64,000 bases of DNA from CBDBJR01 sp965206445. Lineage in GTDB: Bacteria > Pseudomonadota > Gammaproteobacteria > Arenicellales > Poriferihabitantaceae. The notes below the pieces were generated by a model. The model saw only the letters and a list, made by a program, of their open reading frames with translations, had not been told where the DNA came from and ran no database searches. Location of the stretch: assembly GCA_965206445.1 (NCBI GenBank), contig CBDBJR010000002.1, positions 2,418,001 through 2,482,000 of the forward strand. Reading direction: 5' to 3'. The first letter of the stretch is position 1, and each line of letters starts with the position of its first letter. Below are positions 10,601 to 22,600 of the stretch, in pieces. The position numbers were made by a program, and so were the translations under genes.

Positions 10601-13600
10601 CAGCGTGGTGGTGGTGTCTTCGGCGGTGACGATAATGTCAATGTCCAGCGGCGTGTCGATCTCCAGGACAATATCGGCGCTTTCGCTGCCGCTGGTGACG
10701 CTGGCGCCGTTGACGGTAATCGTGGCTCTGGAGTCGGTGGCGGTCGGCGTCACGGTGACCGTGCCGACGCTGTTGGCGAGCGCGACGGTATAGGCCGTGG
10801 TGGTGGAGTCAAACGCCGGGTTCAGGATGCCGTCGGACACGCTCAGGCCGCTCAACGTGGCGTCGGTCGAGGCGTCGTCATCCTCGACCGCGACACTGGC
10901 GCTGTCGGCGGTGCCGTCCACCGTGTAGTCGATGCCGGCGGTCACGGTCGCGGTGATGCTGCCGTTCTCCTCGTCAGTGCCGTCGTCGGTGGTGGGCACC
11001 GTCAGGGTGGCGGTGGTGGTGGTGGCGGCGATGGTGACCGACGTCGGCGCGACGCCGGCAATGAAGTCGCCCACCTGCGTCACCGTCACCAGGACGGTCA
11101 GGTCGCTCGCCGGAGCCGTGTCCGCCGTCAGCGTGAAGGTGGCCGCCGTGCCCTCGGTCACCGAGGAAGTCCCGGCGGCGATGGAGATGGCGGGCAGCGC
11201 CGCACGGGTGGCGGTGACCGTGTAGGTCAGCGTGGTGGTGGTGTCTTCGGCGGTGACGATAATGTCAATGTCCAGCGGCGTGTCGATCTCCAGGACAATA
11301 TCGGCGCTTTCGCTGCCGCTGGTGACGCTGGCGCCGTTGACGGTAATCGTGGCTCCGGAGTCGGTGGCGGTCGGCGTCACGGTGACCGTGCCGACGCTGT
11401 TGGCGAGCGCGACGGTATAAGCCGTGGTGGTGGAGTCAAACGCCGGGTTCAGGATGCCGTCGGACACGCTCAGGCCGCTCAACGTGGCGTCGGTCGAGGC
11501 GTCGTCATCCTCGACCGCGACACTGGCGCTGTCGGCGGTGCCGTCCACCGTGTAGTCGGTGCCGGCGGTCACGGTCGCGGTGATGCTGCCGTTCTCCTCG
11601 TCAGTGCCGTCGTCGGTGGTGGGCACCGTCAGGGTGGCGGTGGTGGTGGTGGCGGCGATGGTGACCGACGTCGGCGCGACGCCGGCAATGAAGTCGCCCA
11701 CCTGCGTCACCGTCACCAGGACGGTCAGGTCGCTCGCCGGAGCCGTGTCCGCCGTCAGCGTGAAGGTGGCCGCCGTGCCCTCGGTCACCGAGGAAGTCCC
11801 GGCGGCGATGGAGATGGCGGGCAGCGCCGCACGGGTGGCGGTGACCGTGTAGGTCAGCGTGGTGGTGGTGTCTTCGGCGGTGACGATAATGTCAATGTCC
11901 AGCGGCGTGTCGATCTCCAGGACAATATCGGCGCTTTCGCTGCCGCTGGTGACGCTGGCGCCGTTGACGGTAATCGTGGCTCCGGAGTCGGTGGCGGTCG
12001 GCGTCACGGTGACCGTGCCGACGCTGTTGGCGAGCGCGACGGTATAAGCCGTGGTGGTGGAGTCAAACGCCGGGTCCAGGGTGCCGTCGGACACGCTCAG
12101 GCCGCTCAACGTGGCGTCGGTCGAGGCGTCGTCATCCTCGACCGCGACACTGGCGCTGTCGGCGGTGCCGTCCACCGTGTAGTCGGTGCCGGCGGTCACG
12201 GTCGCGGTGATGCTGCCGTTCTCCTCGTCAGTGCCGTCGTCGGTGGTGGGCACCGTCAGGGTGGCGGTGGTGGTGGTGGCGGCGATGGTGACCGACGTCG
12301 GCGCGACGCCGGCAATGAAGTCGCCCGCCTGCGTCACCGTCACCAGGACGGTCAGGTCGCTCGCCGGAGCCGTGTCCGCCGTCAGCGTGAAGGTGGCCGC
12401 CGTGCCCTCGGTCACCGAGGAAGTCCCGGCGGCGATGGAGATGGCGGGCAGCGCCGCACGGGTGGCGGTGACCGTGTAGGTCAGCGTGGTGGTGGTGTCT
12501 TCGGCGGTGACGATAATGTCAATGTCCAGCGGCGTGTCGATCTCCAGGACAATATCGGCGCTTTCGCTGCCGCTGGTGACGCTGGCGCCGTTGACGGTAA
12601 TCGTGGCTCTGGAGTCGGTGGCGGTCGGCGTCACGGTGACCGTGCCGACGCTGTTGGCGAGCGCGACGGTATAAGCCGTGGTGGTGGAGTCAAACGCCGG
12701 GTCCAGGATGCCGTCGGACACGCTCAGGCCGCTCAACGTGGCGTCGGTCGAGGCGTCGTCATCCTCGACCGCGACACTGGCGCCGTCGGCGGTGCCGTCC
12801 ACCGTGTAGTCGATGCCGGCGGTCACGGTCGCGGTGATGCTGCCGTTCTCCTCGTCAGTGCCGTCGTCGGTGGTGGGCACCGTCAGGGTGGCGGTGGTGG
12901 TGGTGGCGGCGATGGTGACCGACGTCGGCGCGACGCCGGCAATGAAGTCGCCCGCCTGCGTCACTGTCACCAGGACGGTCAGGTCGCTCGCCGGAGCCGG
13001 GTTCGCCGTCAGCGTGAAGGTGGCCGCCGTGCCCTCGGTCACCGAGGAAGTCCCGGCGGCGATGGAGATGGCGGGCAGCGCCGCACGGGTGGCGGTGACC
13101 GTGTAGGTCAGCGTGGTGGTGTCTTCGGCGGTGACGATAATGTCAATGTCCAGCGGCGTGTCGATCTCCAGGACAATATCGGCGCTGTCGCTGCCGCTGG
13201 TGACGCTGGCGCCGTTGACGGTAATCGTGGCTCCGGAGTCGGTGGCGGTCGGCGTCACGGTGACCGTGCCGACGCTGTTGGCGAGCGCGACGGTATAGAC
13301 CGTGGTGGTGGAGTCAAACGCCGGGTCCAGGATGCCGTCGGACACGCTCAGGCCGCTCAACGTGGCGTCGGTCGAGGCGTCGTCATCCTCGACCGCGACA
13401 CTGGCGCTGTCGGCGGTGCCGTCCACCGTGTAGTCGATGCCGGCGGTCACGGTCGCGGTGATGCTGCCGTTCTCCTCGTCAGTGCCGTCGTCGGTGGTGG
13501 GCACCGTCAGGGTGGCGGTGGTGGTGGTGGCGGCGATGGTGACCGACGTCGGCGCGACGCCGGCAATGAAGTCGCCCACCTGCGTCACCGTCACCAGGAC

Positions 13601-16600
13601 GGTCAGGTCGCTCGCCGGAGCCGGGTCCGCCGTCAGCGTGAAGGTGGCCGCCGTGCCCTCGGTCACCGAGGAAGTCCCGGCGGCGATGGAGATGGCGGGC
13701 AGCGCCGCACGGGTGGCGGTGACCGTGTAGGTCAGCGTGGTGGTGTCTTCGGCGGTGACGATAATGTCAATGTCCAGCGGCGTGTCGATCTCCAGGACAA
13801 TATCGGCGCTGTCGCTGCCGCTGGTGACGCTGGCGCCGTTGACGGTAATCGTGGCTCTGGAGTCGGTGGCGGTCGGCGTCACGGTGACCGTGCCGACGCT
13901 GTCGTCGACCGCGACGGTATAGACCGTGGTGGTGGAGTCAAACGCCGGGTTCAGGACGCCGTCGGACACGCTCAGGCCGCTCAACGTGGCGTCGGTCGAG
14001 GCGTCGTCATCCTCGACCGCGACACTGGCGCTGTCGGCGGTGCCGTCCACCGTGTAGTCGGTGCCGGCGGTCACGGTCGCGGTGATGCTGCCGTTCTCCT
14101 CGTCAGTGCCGTCGTCGGTGGTGGGCACCGTCAGGGTGGCGGTGGTGGTGGTGGCGGCGATGGTGACCGATGTCGGCGCGACGCCGTCAATGAAGTCACC
14201 CGCCTGCGTCACCGTCACCAGGACGGTCAGGTCGCTCGCCGGAGCCGGGTCCGCCGTCAGCGTGAAGGTGGCCGCCGTGCCCTCGGTCACCGAGGAAGTC
14301 CCGGCGACGATGGAGATGGCGGGCAGCGCCGCACGGGTGGCGGTGACCGTGTAGGTCAGCGTGGTGGTGGTGTCTTCGGCGGTGACGATAATGTCAATGT
14401 CCAGCGGCGTGTCGATCTCCAGGACAATATCGGCGCTTTCGCTGCCGCTGGTGACGCTGGCGCCGTTGACGGTAATCGTGGCTCCGGAGTCGGTGGCGGT
14501 CGGCGTCACGGTGACCGTGCCGACGCTGTTGGCGAGCGCGACGGTATAGACCGTGGTGGTGGAGTCAAACGCCGGGTCCAGGATGCCGTCGGACACGCTC
14601 AGGCCGCTCAACGTGGCGTCGGTCGAGGCGTCGTCATCCTCGACCGCGACACTGGCGCTGTCGGCGGTGCCGTCCACCGTGTAGTCGGTGCCGGCGGTCA
14701 CGGTCGCGGTGATGCTGCCGTTCTCCTCGTCAGTGCCGTCGTCGGTGGTGGGCACCGTCAGGGTGGCGGTGGTGGTGGTGGCGGCGATGGTGACCGACGT
14801 CGGCGCGACGCCGGCAATGAAGTCGCCCGCCTGCGTCACCGTCACCAGGACGGTCAGGTCGCTCGCCGGAGCCGTGTCCGCCGTCAGCGTGAAGGTGGCC
14901 GCCGTGCCCTCGGTCACCGAGGAAGTCCCGGCGGCGATGGAGATGGCGGGCAGCGCCGCACGGGTGGCGGTGACCGTGTAGGTCAGCGTGGTGGTGGTGT
15001 CTTCGGCGGTGACGATAATGTCAATGTCCAGCGGCGTGTCGATCTCCAGGACAATATCGGCGCTGTCGCTGCCGCTGGTGACGCTGGCGCCGTTGACGGT
15101 AATCGTGGCTCCGGAGTCGGTGGCGGTCGGCGTCACGGTGACCGTGGCGACGCTGTTGGCGAGCGCGACGGTATAGGCCGTGGTGGTGGAGTCAAACGCC
15201 GGGTTCAGGATGCCGTCGGACACGCTCAGGCCGCTCAACGTGGCGTCGGTCGAGGCGTCGTCATCCTCGACCGCGACACTGGCGCTGTCGGCGGTGCCGT
15301 CCACCGTGTAGTCGATGCCGGCGGTCACGGTCGCGGTGATGCTGCCGTTCTCCTCGTCAGTGCCGTCGTCGGTGGTGGGCACCGTCAGGGTCGCGGTGGT
15401 GGTGGTGGCGGCGATGGTGACCGACGTCGGCGCGACGCCGGCAATGAAGTCGCCCACCTGCGTCACCGTCACCAGGACGGTCAGGTCGCTCGCCGGAGCC
15501 GTATCCGCCGTCAGCGTGAAGGTGGCCGCCGTGCCCTCGGTCACCGAGGAAGTCCCGGCGGCGATGGAGATGGCGGGCAGCGCCGCACGGGTGGCGGTGA
15601 CCGTGTAGGTCAGCGTGGTGGTGTCTTCGGCGGTGACGATAATGTCAATGTCCAGCGGCGTGTCGATCTCCAGGACAATATCGGCGCTTTCGCTGCCGCT
15701 GGTGACGCTGGCGCCGTTGACGGTAATCGTGGCTCCGGAGTCGGTGGCGGTCGGCGTCACGGTGACCGTGCCGACGCTGTCGTCGACCGCGACGGTATAG
15801 ACCGTGGTGGTGGAGTCAAACGCCGGGTCCAGGATGCCGTCGGACACGCTCAGGCCGCTCAACGTGGCGTCGGTCGAGGCGTCGTCATCCTCGACCGCGA
15901 CACTGGCGCTGTCGGCGGTGCCGTCCACCGTGTAGTCGGTGCCGGCGGTCACGGTCGCGGTGATGCTGCCGTTCGCCTCGTCAGTGCCGTCGTCGGTGGT
16001 GGGCACCGTCAGGGTGGCGGTGGTGGTGGTGGCGGCGATGGTGACCGACGTCGGCGCGACGCCGGCAATGAAGTCGCCCGCCTGCGTCACCGTCACCAGG
16101 ACGGTCAGGTCGCTCGCCGGAGCCGTGTCCGCCGTCAGCGTGAAGGTGGCCGCCGTGCCCTCGGTCACCGAGGAAGTCCCGGCGGCGATGGAGATGGCGG
16201 GTAGCGCCGCACGGGTGGCGGTGACCGTGTAGGTCAGCGTGGTGGTGGTGTCTTCGGCGGTGACGATAATGTCAATGTCCAGCGGCGTGTCGATCTCCAG
16301 GACAATATCGGTGCTTTCGCTGCCGCTGGTGACGCTGGCGCCGTTGACGGTAATCGTGGCTCTGGAGTCGGTGGCGGTCGGCGTCACGGTGACCGTGCCG
16401 ACGCTGTTGGCGAGCGCGACGGTATAGGCCGTGGTGGTGGAGTCAAACGCCGGGTTCAGGATGCCGTCGGACACGCTCAGGCCGCTCAACGTGGCGTCGG
16501 TCGAGGCGTCGTCATCCTCGACCGCGACACTGGCGCTGTCGGCGGTGCCGTCCACCGTGTAGTCGATGCCGGCGGTCACGGTCGCGGTGATGCTGCCGTT

Positions 16601-19600
16601 CTCCTCATCAGTGCCGTCGTCGGTGGTGGGCACCGTCAGGGTGGCGGTGGTGGTGGTGGCGGCGATGGTGACCGACGTCGGCGCGACGCCGGCAATGAAG
16701 TCGCCCGCCTGCGTCACCGTCACCAGGACGGTCAGGTCGCTCGCCGGAGCCGTGTCCGCCGTCAGCGTGAAGGTGGCCGCCGTGCCCTCGGTCACCGAGG
16801 AAGTCCCGGCGGCGATGGAGATGGCGGGCAGCGCCGTACGGGTGGCGGTGACCGTGTAGGTCAGCGTGGTGGTGGTGTCTTCGGCGGTGACGATAATGTC
16901 AATGTCCAGCGGCGTGTCGATCTCCAGGACAATATCGGCGCTTTCGCTGCCGCTGGTGACGCTGGCGCCGTTGACGGTAATCGTGGCTCTGGAGTCGGTG
17001 GCGGTCGGCGTCACGGTGACCGTGCCGACGCTGTTGGCGAGCGCGACGGTATAAGCCGTGGTGGTGGAGTCAAACGCCGGGTCCAGGATGCCGTCGGACA
17101 CGCTCAGGCCGCTCAACGTGGCGTCGGTCGAGGCGTCGTCATCCTCGACCGCGACACTGGCGCTGTCGGCGGTGCCGTCCACCGTGTAGTCGATGCCGGC
17201 GGTCACGGTCGCGGTGATGCTGCCGTTCTCCTCGTCAGTGCCGTCGTCGGTGGTGGGCACCGTCAGGGTGGCGGTGGTGGTGGCGGCGATGGTGACCGAC
17301 GTCGGCGCGACGCCGGCAATGAAGTCGCCCACCTGCGTCACCGTCACCAGGACGGTCAGGTCGCTCGCCGGAGCCGTGTCCGCCGTCAGCGTGAAGGTGG
17401 CCGCCGTGCCCTCGGTCACCGAGGAAGTCCCGGCGGCGATGGAGATGGCGGGCAGCGCCGCACGGGTGGCGGTGACCGTGTAGGTCAGCGTGGTGGTGGT
17501 GTCTTCGGCGGTGACGATAATGTCAATGTCCAGCGGCGTGTCGATCTCCAGGACAATATCGGCGCTTTCGCTGCCGCTGGTGACGCTGGCGCCGTTGACG
17601 GTAATCGTGGCTCCGGAGTCGGTGGCGGTCGGCGTCACGGTGACCGTGCCGACGCTGTTGTCGACCGCGACGGTATAGGCCGTGGTGGTGGAGTCAAACG
17701 CCGGGTCCAGGGTGCCGTCGGACAGGGTCAGGCCGCTCAACGTGGCGTCCACCAGCGAAATGGCGGTGGCGAGTTGTGCCGCACTTACCAGGAGGCAATC
17801 GCTCACACCGGCGGAGGTGGCAATGGCAGCGAAATCGTTCCGGGAGCAGACAAAATGGGCGGCGCGGACGGTGTCGTCGATAACAAAACCGTCGACGCTG
17901 CTGGTGGCAATGTCGCCCAGAGTGTCGAGCACAGGGTCAAACACGCCGGAGGGCAAACCGGTTCCCGCCGTGAACGGATTGTTGCTCAGTGCCAAATTCA
18001 TAAGGTTATCCAGGCCGTCAAAAATATCGGCAGGCAGTCCGGTGAGTCCGTTGGAGAACAAAAGCAAGGACTCGAGCGCCGTCAAGCCGTCAAAAATGTC
18101 TTCGGGCAATGTGGTGAGGCCTCTGTTGCCGGATAAGTCCAAACTCGTCAGCCCCGTCAAGCCATCAAAATCACCGCTTAGCAATGTAGAGATAGTTTGA
18201 CTATTCAGAGCAAGCGTCGTAATTGAAGCCAGTTGCATTGCAGTCACACTCGTGCATTCGGTGGCTGCAGAATTCGCGATCGCATTCCGCACCTGTGCCG
18301 TGCGGCCGCAGATATTCATGCCGGCGCTGGCGGTAATAGCGATGGTGTCGGTCATCAGGTCGCTGGCGACGGTGTGGCCGGCGGCGGCGAGGGTGACAGA
18401 CAGCATGCCGTCGGCAGTGATGTCCTCGCCGCTGTACGCCAGCGTCAACGTGGCGACGGTGTCGCTGTCACGGGTGAAATCGCTCACGCTCACAGTCCCG
18501 GCGACGGTATCCGTCACGCTGAAGTGGCTTTGCAGCAGGGTGCCCGGGGCCGCCTCGTATGCGGTGTTGGCCAGCGTGACGGTGACGGTCGGCGCCGGTG
18601 TGGCAAACAGGTTGGCTTCGGTCAGCGTGCCGGCCAGGGTGGCGACCGGGATGGCGGACGGGTCGACAATCTGGATCGTGAACATCAGCACGCCGGCGTC
18701 GGTGGTGGCGGTATCCGTGTCGCTGTCGCTGGCCGTGTAGGTGTAGGCGGCCTGCGCGGTGCCCACCACCGGGGTGCCGGTGAGGGTGCGGTCGGCGGCG
18801 GTAAAGGTCAGACCGGTCGGCAGGGTCGGGGCGAGGGCATAGGTCAACGCGCCGTTGCCGCCGGTGGCCGACGGCAGTGTGACGGTGCCGATACTCGTGC
18901 CCACGGTGTAGGTCTGGGCGGTGACGGTCGCCGAGCCGAAATCCGGGGCGGTGTTGGTCACCGTAATCGGCAGCACATTGCCGGCGAGCAGGTCGCCGGT
19001 GCCGACGTGCGCGGACGCCAGCACCGTGACCGACAGGGTGCCACTGTCGGGAATGGCCTCGCCGCTGTGCGCCAGGGCCAGCGTCGCCACGGTGTTGCCG
19101 CTGCGGGTGACACCGCCGGCGGGCACGCTCACCGTCCCGGCGATGGTGTCGGTCAGCCTGAAGTCCTCCAGCCCCAGCGCCGACGCGTCTGCATAGGTGG
19201 TGTTTTCCAGTGTGACCGTGACCGTGGCGGTGGTGAGGTTGGCCCCGGTCAGCGCCGTCGGCGCGGCCAGCGTGGCCGACAGCACCGCCGGATTGACGGT
19301 CAGCATAAACATGAACGTGTCGCTGTCCGGGTCGCTGGCGTCGGCATCGGTCGCCGTCAGCGTGTAGGTGGTCTCCAGCTGGGTGACGGTCGGCGCGCCG
19401 GTGATTTGGCGATTGGTCGCATCAAACGTCAGACCGGTCGGCAGCGCCGGCACCAGGGTGTAGGTCAGCGAACCGTCGCCGCCGGTGGCGGTCGGCAGGG
19501 TGACGGTGCCAACGTCACGGTTGATGGTATAGATTTGCGGCGCCAGCGGCGACGTGCCGGCAAAGCTCGGTATTGCATCGGTGTTGTTCTCTATCGCCTG

Positions 19601-22600
19601 GTTCGCGAAACCGGCGACCGGGTTGCCGGCCCGATCGCGCAGCGGATTCGCCCTGGCGGTGTACGCCAGCGTCACCGTATCGGTCGATACCACGGTTGCG
19701 CTCAGCGTCAGCGTCACCGTCGTCCCGTCAATCTCCACGCCGCCGGCGTTCACCGTCGGGGCGACGCCCGGCGCCAGGGTCAGACTGTAGTCGTCCGGCA
19801 TCGGCACCGAGCCGGGGTCAAGCGCCTCGCTGTAGGTCAGCATCAGCAGCGCGCCATTAATGGTTGCCGTGTCCAGTGTCGGCTCGTCGGTGTCCACTCG
19901 ATTGGCGGCGACCGCGGTAATGGCAACATGGTCAAGCATCGCATCGTTGCCGACGGCGTCCCGGATGGCGCCGCTGTTGGCCGTCAGGGCGTTGCCCGCC
20001 ACCGCGACCCCATCGTCATCGTTGTCGCCGTCGACCACCGTGTAGCTGAACGTCAGTACCGGCGGCGTGTCGCTGCCGCTGGTGTAGATCGCCTGGCGCG
20101 TCTCAGTGCCCACCATCAGCGGTATCTGCGGCGTGCCGCTACTGACATCCACCGTCACCGCTTCGCTGAAGGTCGCCGTCAACGTAATCGCAGTGCGGGT
20201 AGTATTATTATACGGCCCGGCGGCCAGCACCAGCCCGGTGACCCGTGGCACAACGCCGTCTACCTGATGTTCAGCGTCAGCCACCGCCTCACTGTGCGTG
20301 CGCACCGCATCCATGCTATCGGCGGTGTCCCGAATCGCGCTGTCGGCGGGCAGGCTCAGCGCATCGGCGGCAATGCTCACGCCGTCAGTGTCGTTGTCGC
20401 CGGTGACCACCGTATAGCTGAACACCAGCGTCGTCGGGCCGCTGGCGTCGGCGTCGTAGACCGCCTGGCGCGTCTCGGTGCCCACCGTCAGCGCCAACTG
20501 CGGCCTGCCGGTGACCGCGACCTCCTCGCTGAAGGTCACCGTCGCTTCAATCACCTCGCCAATCGCATAGATACCGTCGTCGGCAATCGAGGGCAACCCG
20601 ATGGTGTCGGCATCCGAGGTCAACTCGACGCCGGTGATCATGGGCGGCGGCGGGGTGTTGTTGGTGACCGTCCGGTTGGTGAAATTGGCGGCCCGGTTGC
20701 CGGCCCGGTCGCGCAGCGGCTCCGCCCCGGCGGTGTACGCCAGCATCACCGTATCGGTCGATACCACGGTTGCGCTCAGCGTCAGCGTCAGCGTCGTCCC
20801 GTTGATTGCCACGCCGTCGGCGGCGACCGTCAGGGCGACGCCCGACTCCAGGGTCAGGGTGTAGTCGGTCGGCGCCGGCACCGAGTCGGCATCGAGTGCA
20901 TCGTTCTCGAGGTAGGACAGCACCAGCGTATCGCCGGTGACGGTGGCCGTGCTGACCGTCGGTATCAGGGTGTCCACTTGATGGGCGGCGTCCGCGACAA
21001 TGGCAACGTGGTCAAGCAGCGCATCGTTGCCGGCGGCGTCCCGGATGGTGCCGCCGTTGACCGTCAGGGTGTCTGCCGTCACCGCAACCCCATCGGCAGC
21101 GTCATCGACGAGGAGCACCGTGTAGCTGAACACCAGCTCCGTCGAGCCGCTGCCGCTGGCGTAGACCGCCTGGCGCGTCTCCGTGCCCACTCTCAGCGGT
21201 ATCTGCGGCCGGCCGCTACCGACGTCCACCGTCACCGCCTCGCTGAACGTCGCCGTCAGCGCAATCACATCGCCGCGCATCGTATACGGGCCGGTGCTGC
21301 TGATGACGACACCATCCACCGTCGGGACGACGCCGTCTACCGACTGGGCAGGGTCAGCGGCCACCGTCACACTGTGCGTGATGGCCGCGACGACGGTGTC
21401 GTCGTCCGCCGCCCGAATCGTCCCGCCGGCCAGACTCAGCGCATTTTCATCGATGCTCACGCCGTCAGTATCCTCGTCGCCGGCGACCACCGTGTAGCTG
21501 AACACCAGTTCCGTCGAGTCGCTGCCGCTGGTGTAGGTCGCCTGGCGCGTCGCCGTGCCCACCGTCAGCGCCAACTGCGGCCTACCGGTGACGGCAACCG
21601 CCTCGCTGAAGGTCACCGTCGCCGCAATCTCATCGCCAGGCACATAGACGCCGTCGCCGGCGTTCGACGTCAACGCTATCGCCGTGATGCTCGGCATCTC
21701 GGTGTTGTTGATGACCATCTGGTCGGTGAGATTGGCGGCCTGGTTGCCGACCTGATCGCGCAGCGGGGTCGCGTCGGCGGTGTACACCAGCGTCACCGTA
21801 TCGGTCGATAGCACCGTCGCACTCAGCATCAGCCGCACCGTCTGCCCGATGATGGTCACGCCGGCGACCGTCGGCGCAGTGCCCGCCGTCAGTGTCAACG
21901 TGTAGTCTGCCGGCGCCGGCGCCGCGCTGGCGTCGAGCACCTCGCTGTAGATCAGCGTCAAGACACCGTCGCTGACGGTTGCCGTGTCCAGCATCGGCAC
22001 CACGGTGTCCACTCGATTGGCGACGACCGGGTCAATCGACTCGTGACTCAGCACCGCGTTGTTGCCGGCGGCGTCCCGGATGGTGCCGCTGTTGCGCGTC
22101 AGGGCGTTGCCTGCCACCGCAATCCCATCGGCATCATTATCGCCGACGACCACCGGGTAGCGGAATACCAGTGCCGCCGTGCCGCTGCCGCTGGTGTAGA
22201 CCGCCTGGCGCGGCTCCGTGCCCACCGTCAGCGGTATCTGCGGCGTGCCGCCACCGACCGCCACCGTCACCGCCTCGCTGAAGGTCGCCGTCAGCTCAAT
22301 CACATCGTCGGCTATATACGGGCCGCCAGCGGTCAGCACCAGCCCGGTGACCGTCGGCACGACGCCGTCTACCCGATGCGCAGTGTCAGCCACCGTCTCA
22401 CCGTGCGTGATCACCGCGTCGATGATATTGGTGCGGTCTCGTAGCGCACCGCCGACGTGGCTCAGCGCATTGGCGTCGATGCTCACGCCGTCACCGTCGC
22501 TGTCGCCGGGGGCCACCGTGTAGGCAAACACCAGCGCCGTCGTCGGGACGCTGCCGCCGGTGTAGACCGCCGGGCGCGGCTCGGTACCCACCGTCAGCGC

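Larger units (their letters stand above)
3062..17749 (-). repeat. 627-bp tandem array: 23 units plus a terminal half unit (cadherin-like sandwich + Calx-beta)
   Basis: Each 209-residue unit has a cadherin-like beta-sandwich (PF12733 type, from DATLSGLSVSDGILDPAFDS to TYTVTATRA) and a Calx-beta-like domain (PF03160 type, from LPAISIAAGTSSVTEGTAAT to SVAVEDDDAST). Units start at 17749 (U1) and step by 627 bp down to 3340 (U24), which has the sandwich only, ending in a diverged SASSPIALAF tail. Four units are 3 bp short through loss of one Thr codon: U1 near 17280, U4 near 15615, U7 near 13735 and U8 near 13115. Units differ at only a few positions, for example DSG/DSR, QVGDF/QAGDF, TAP/PAP and GIDY/GTDY. 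The acidic loops (TTDDGTDEENGS, VEDDDAST) fit Ca2+ binding as known for Calx-beta domains, so the array may be a calcium-stiffened stalk next to the barrel. Confidence 0.95.

Noticed and set aside
3408..17678. Tandem 97- and 62-codon open frames on the + strand at every 627 bp
   Set aside because: They are the antisense image of the array units, repeated with the same period, with no ribosome-binding pattern of their own.
3062..17749. CRISPR array
   Set aside because: The repeats are 627 bp, coding and contiguous, without spacers.
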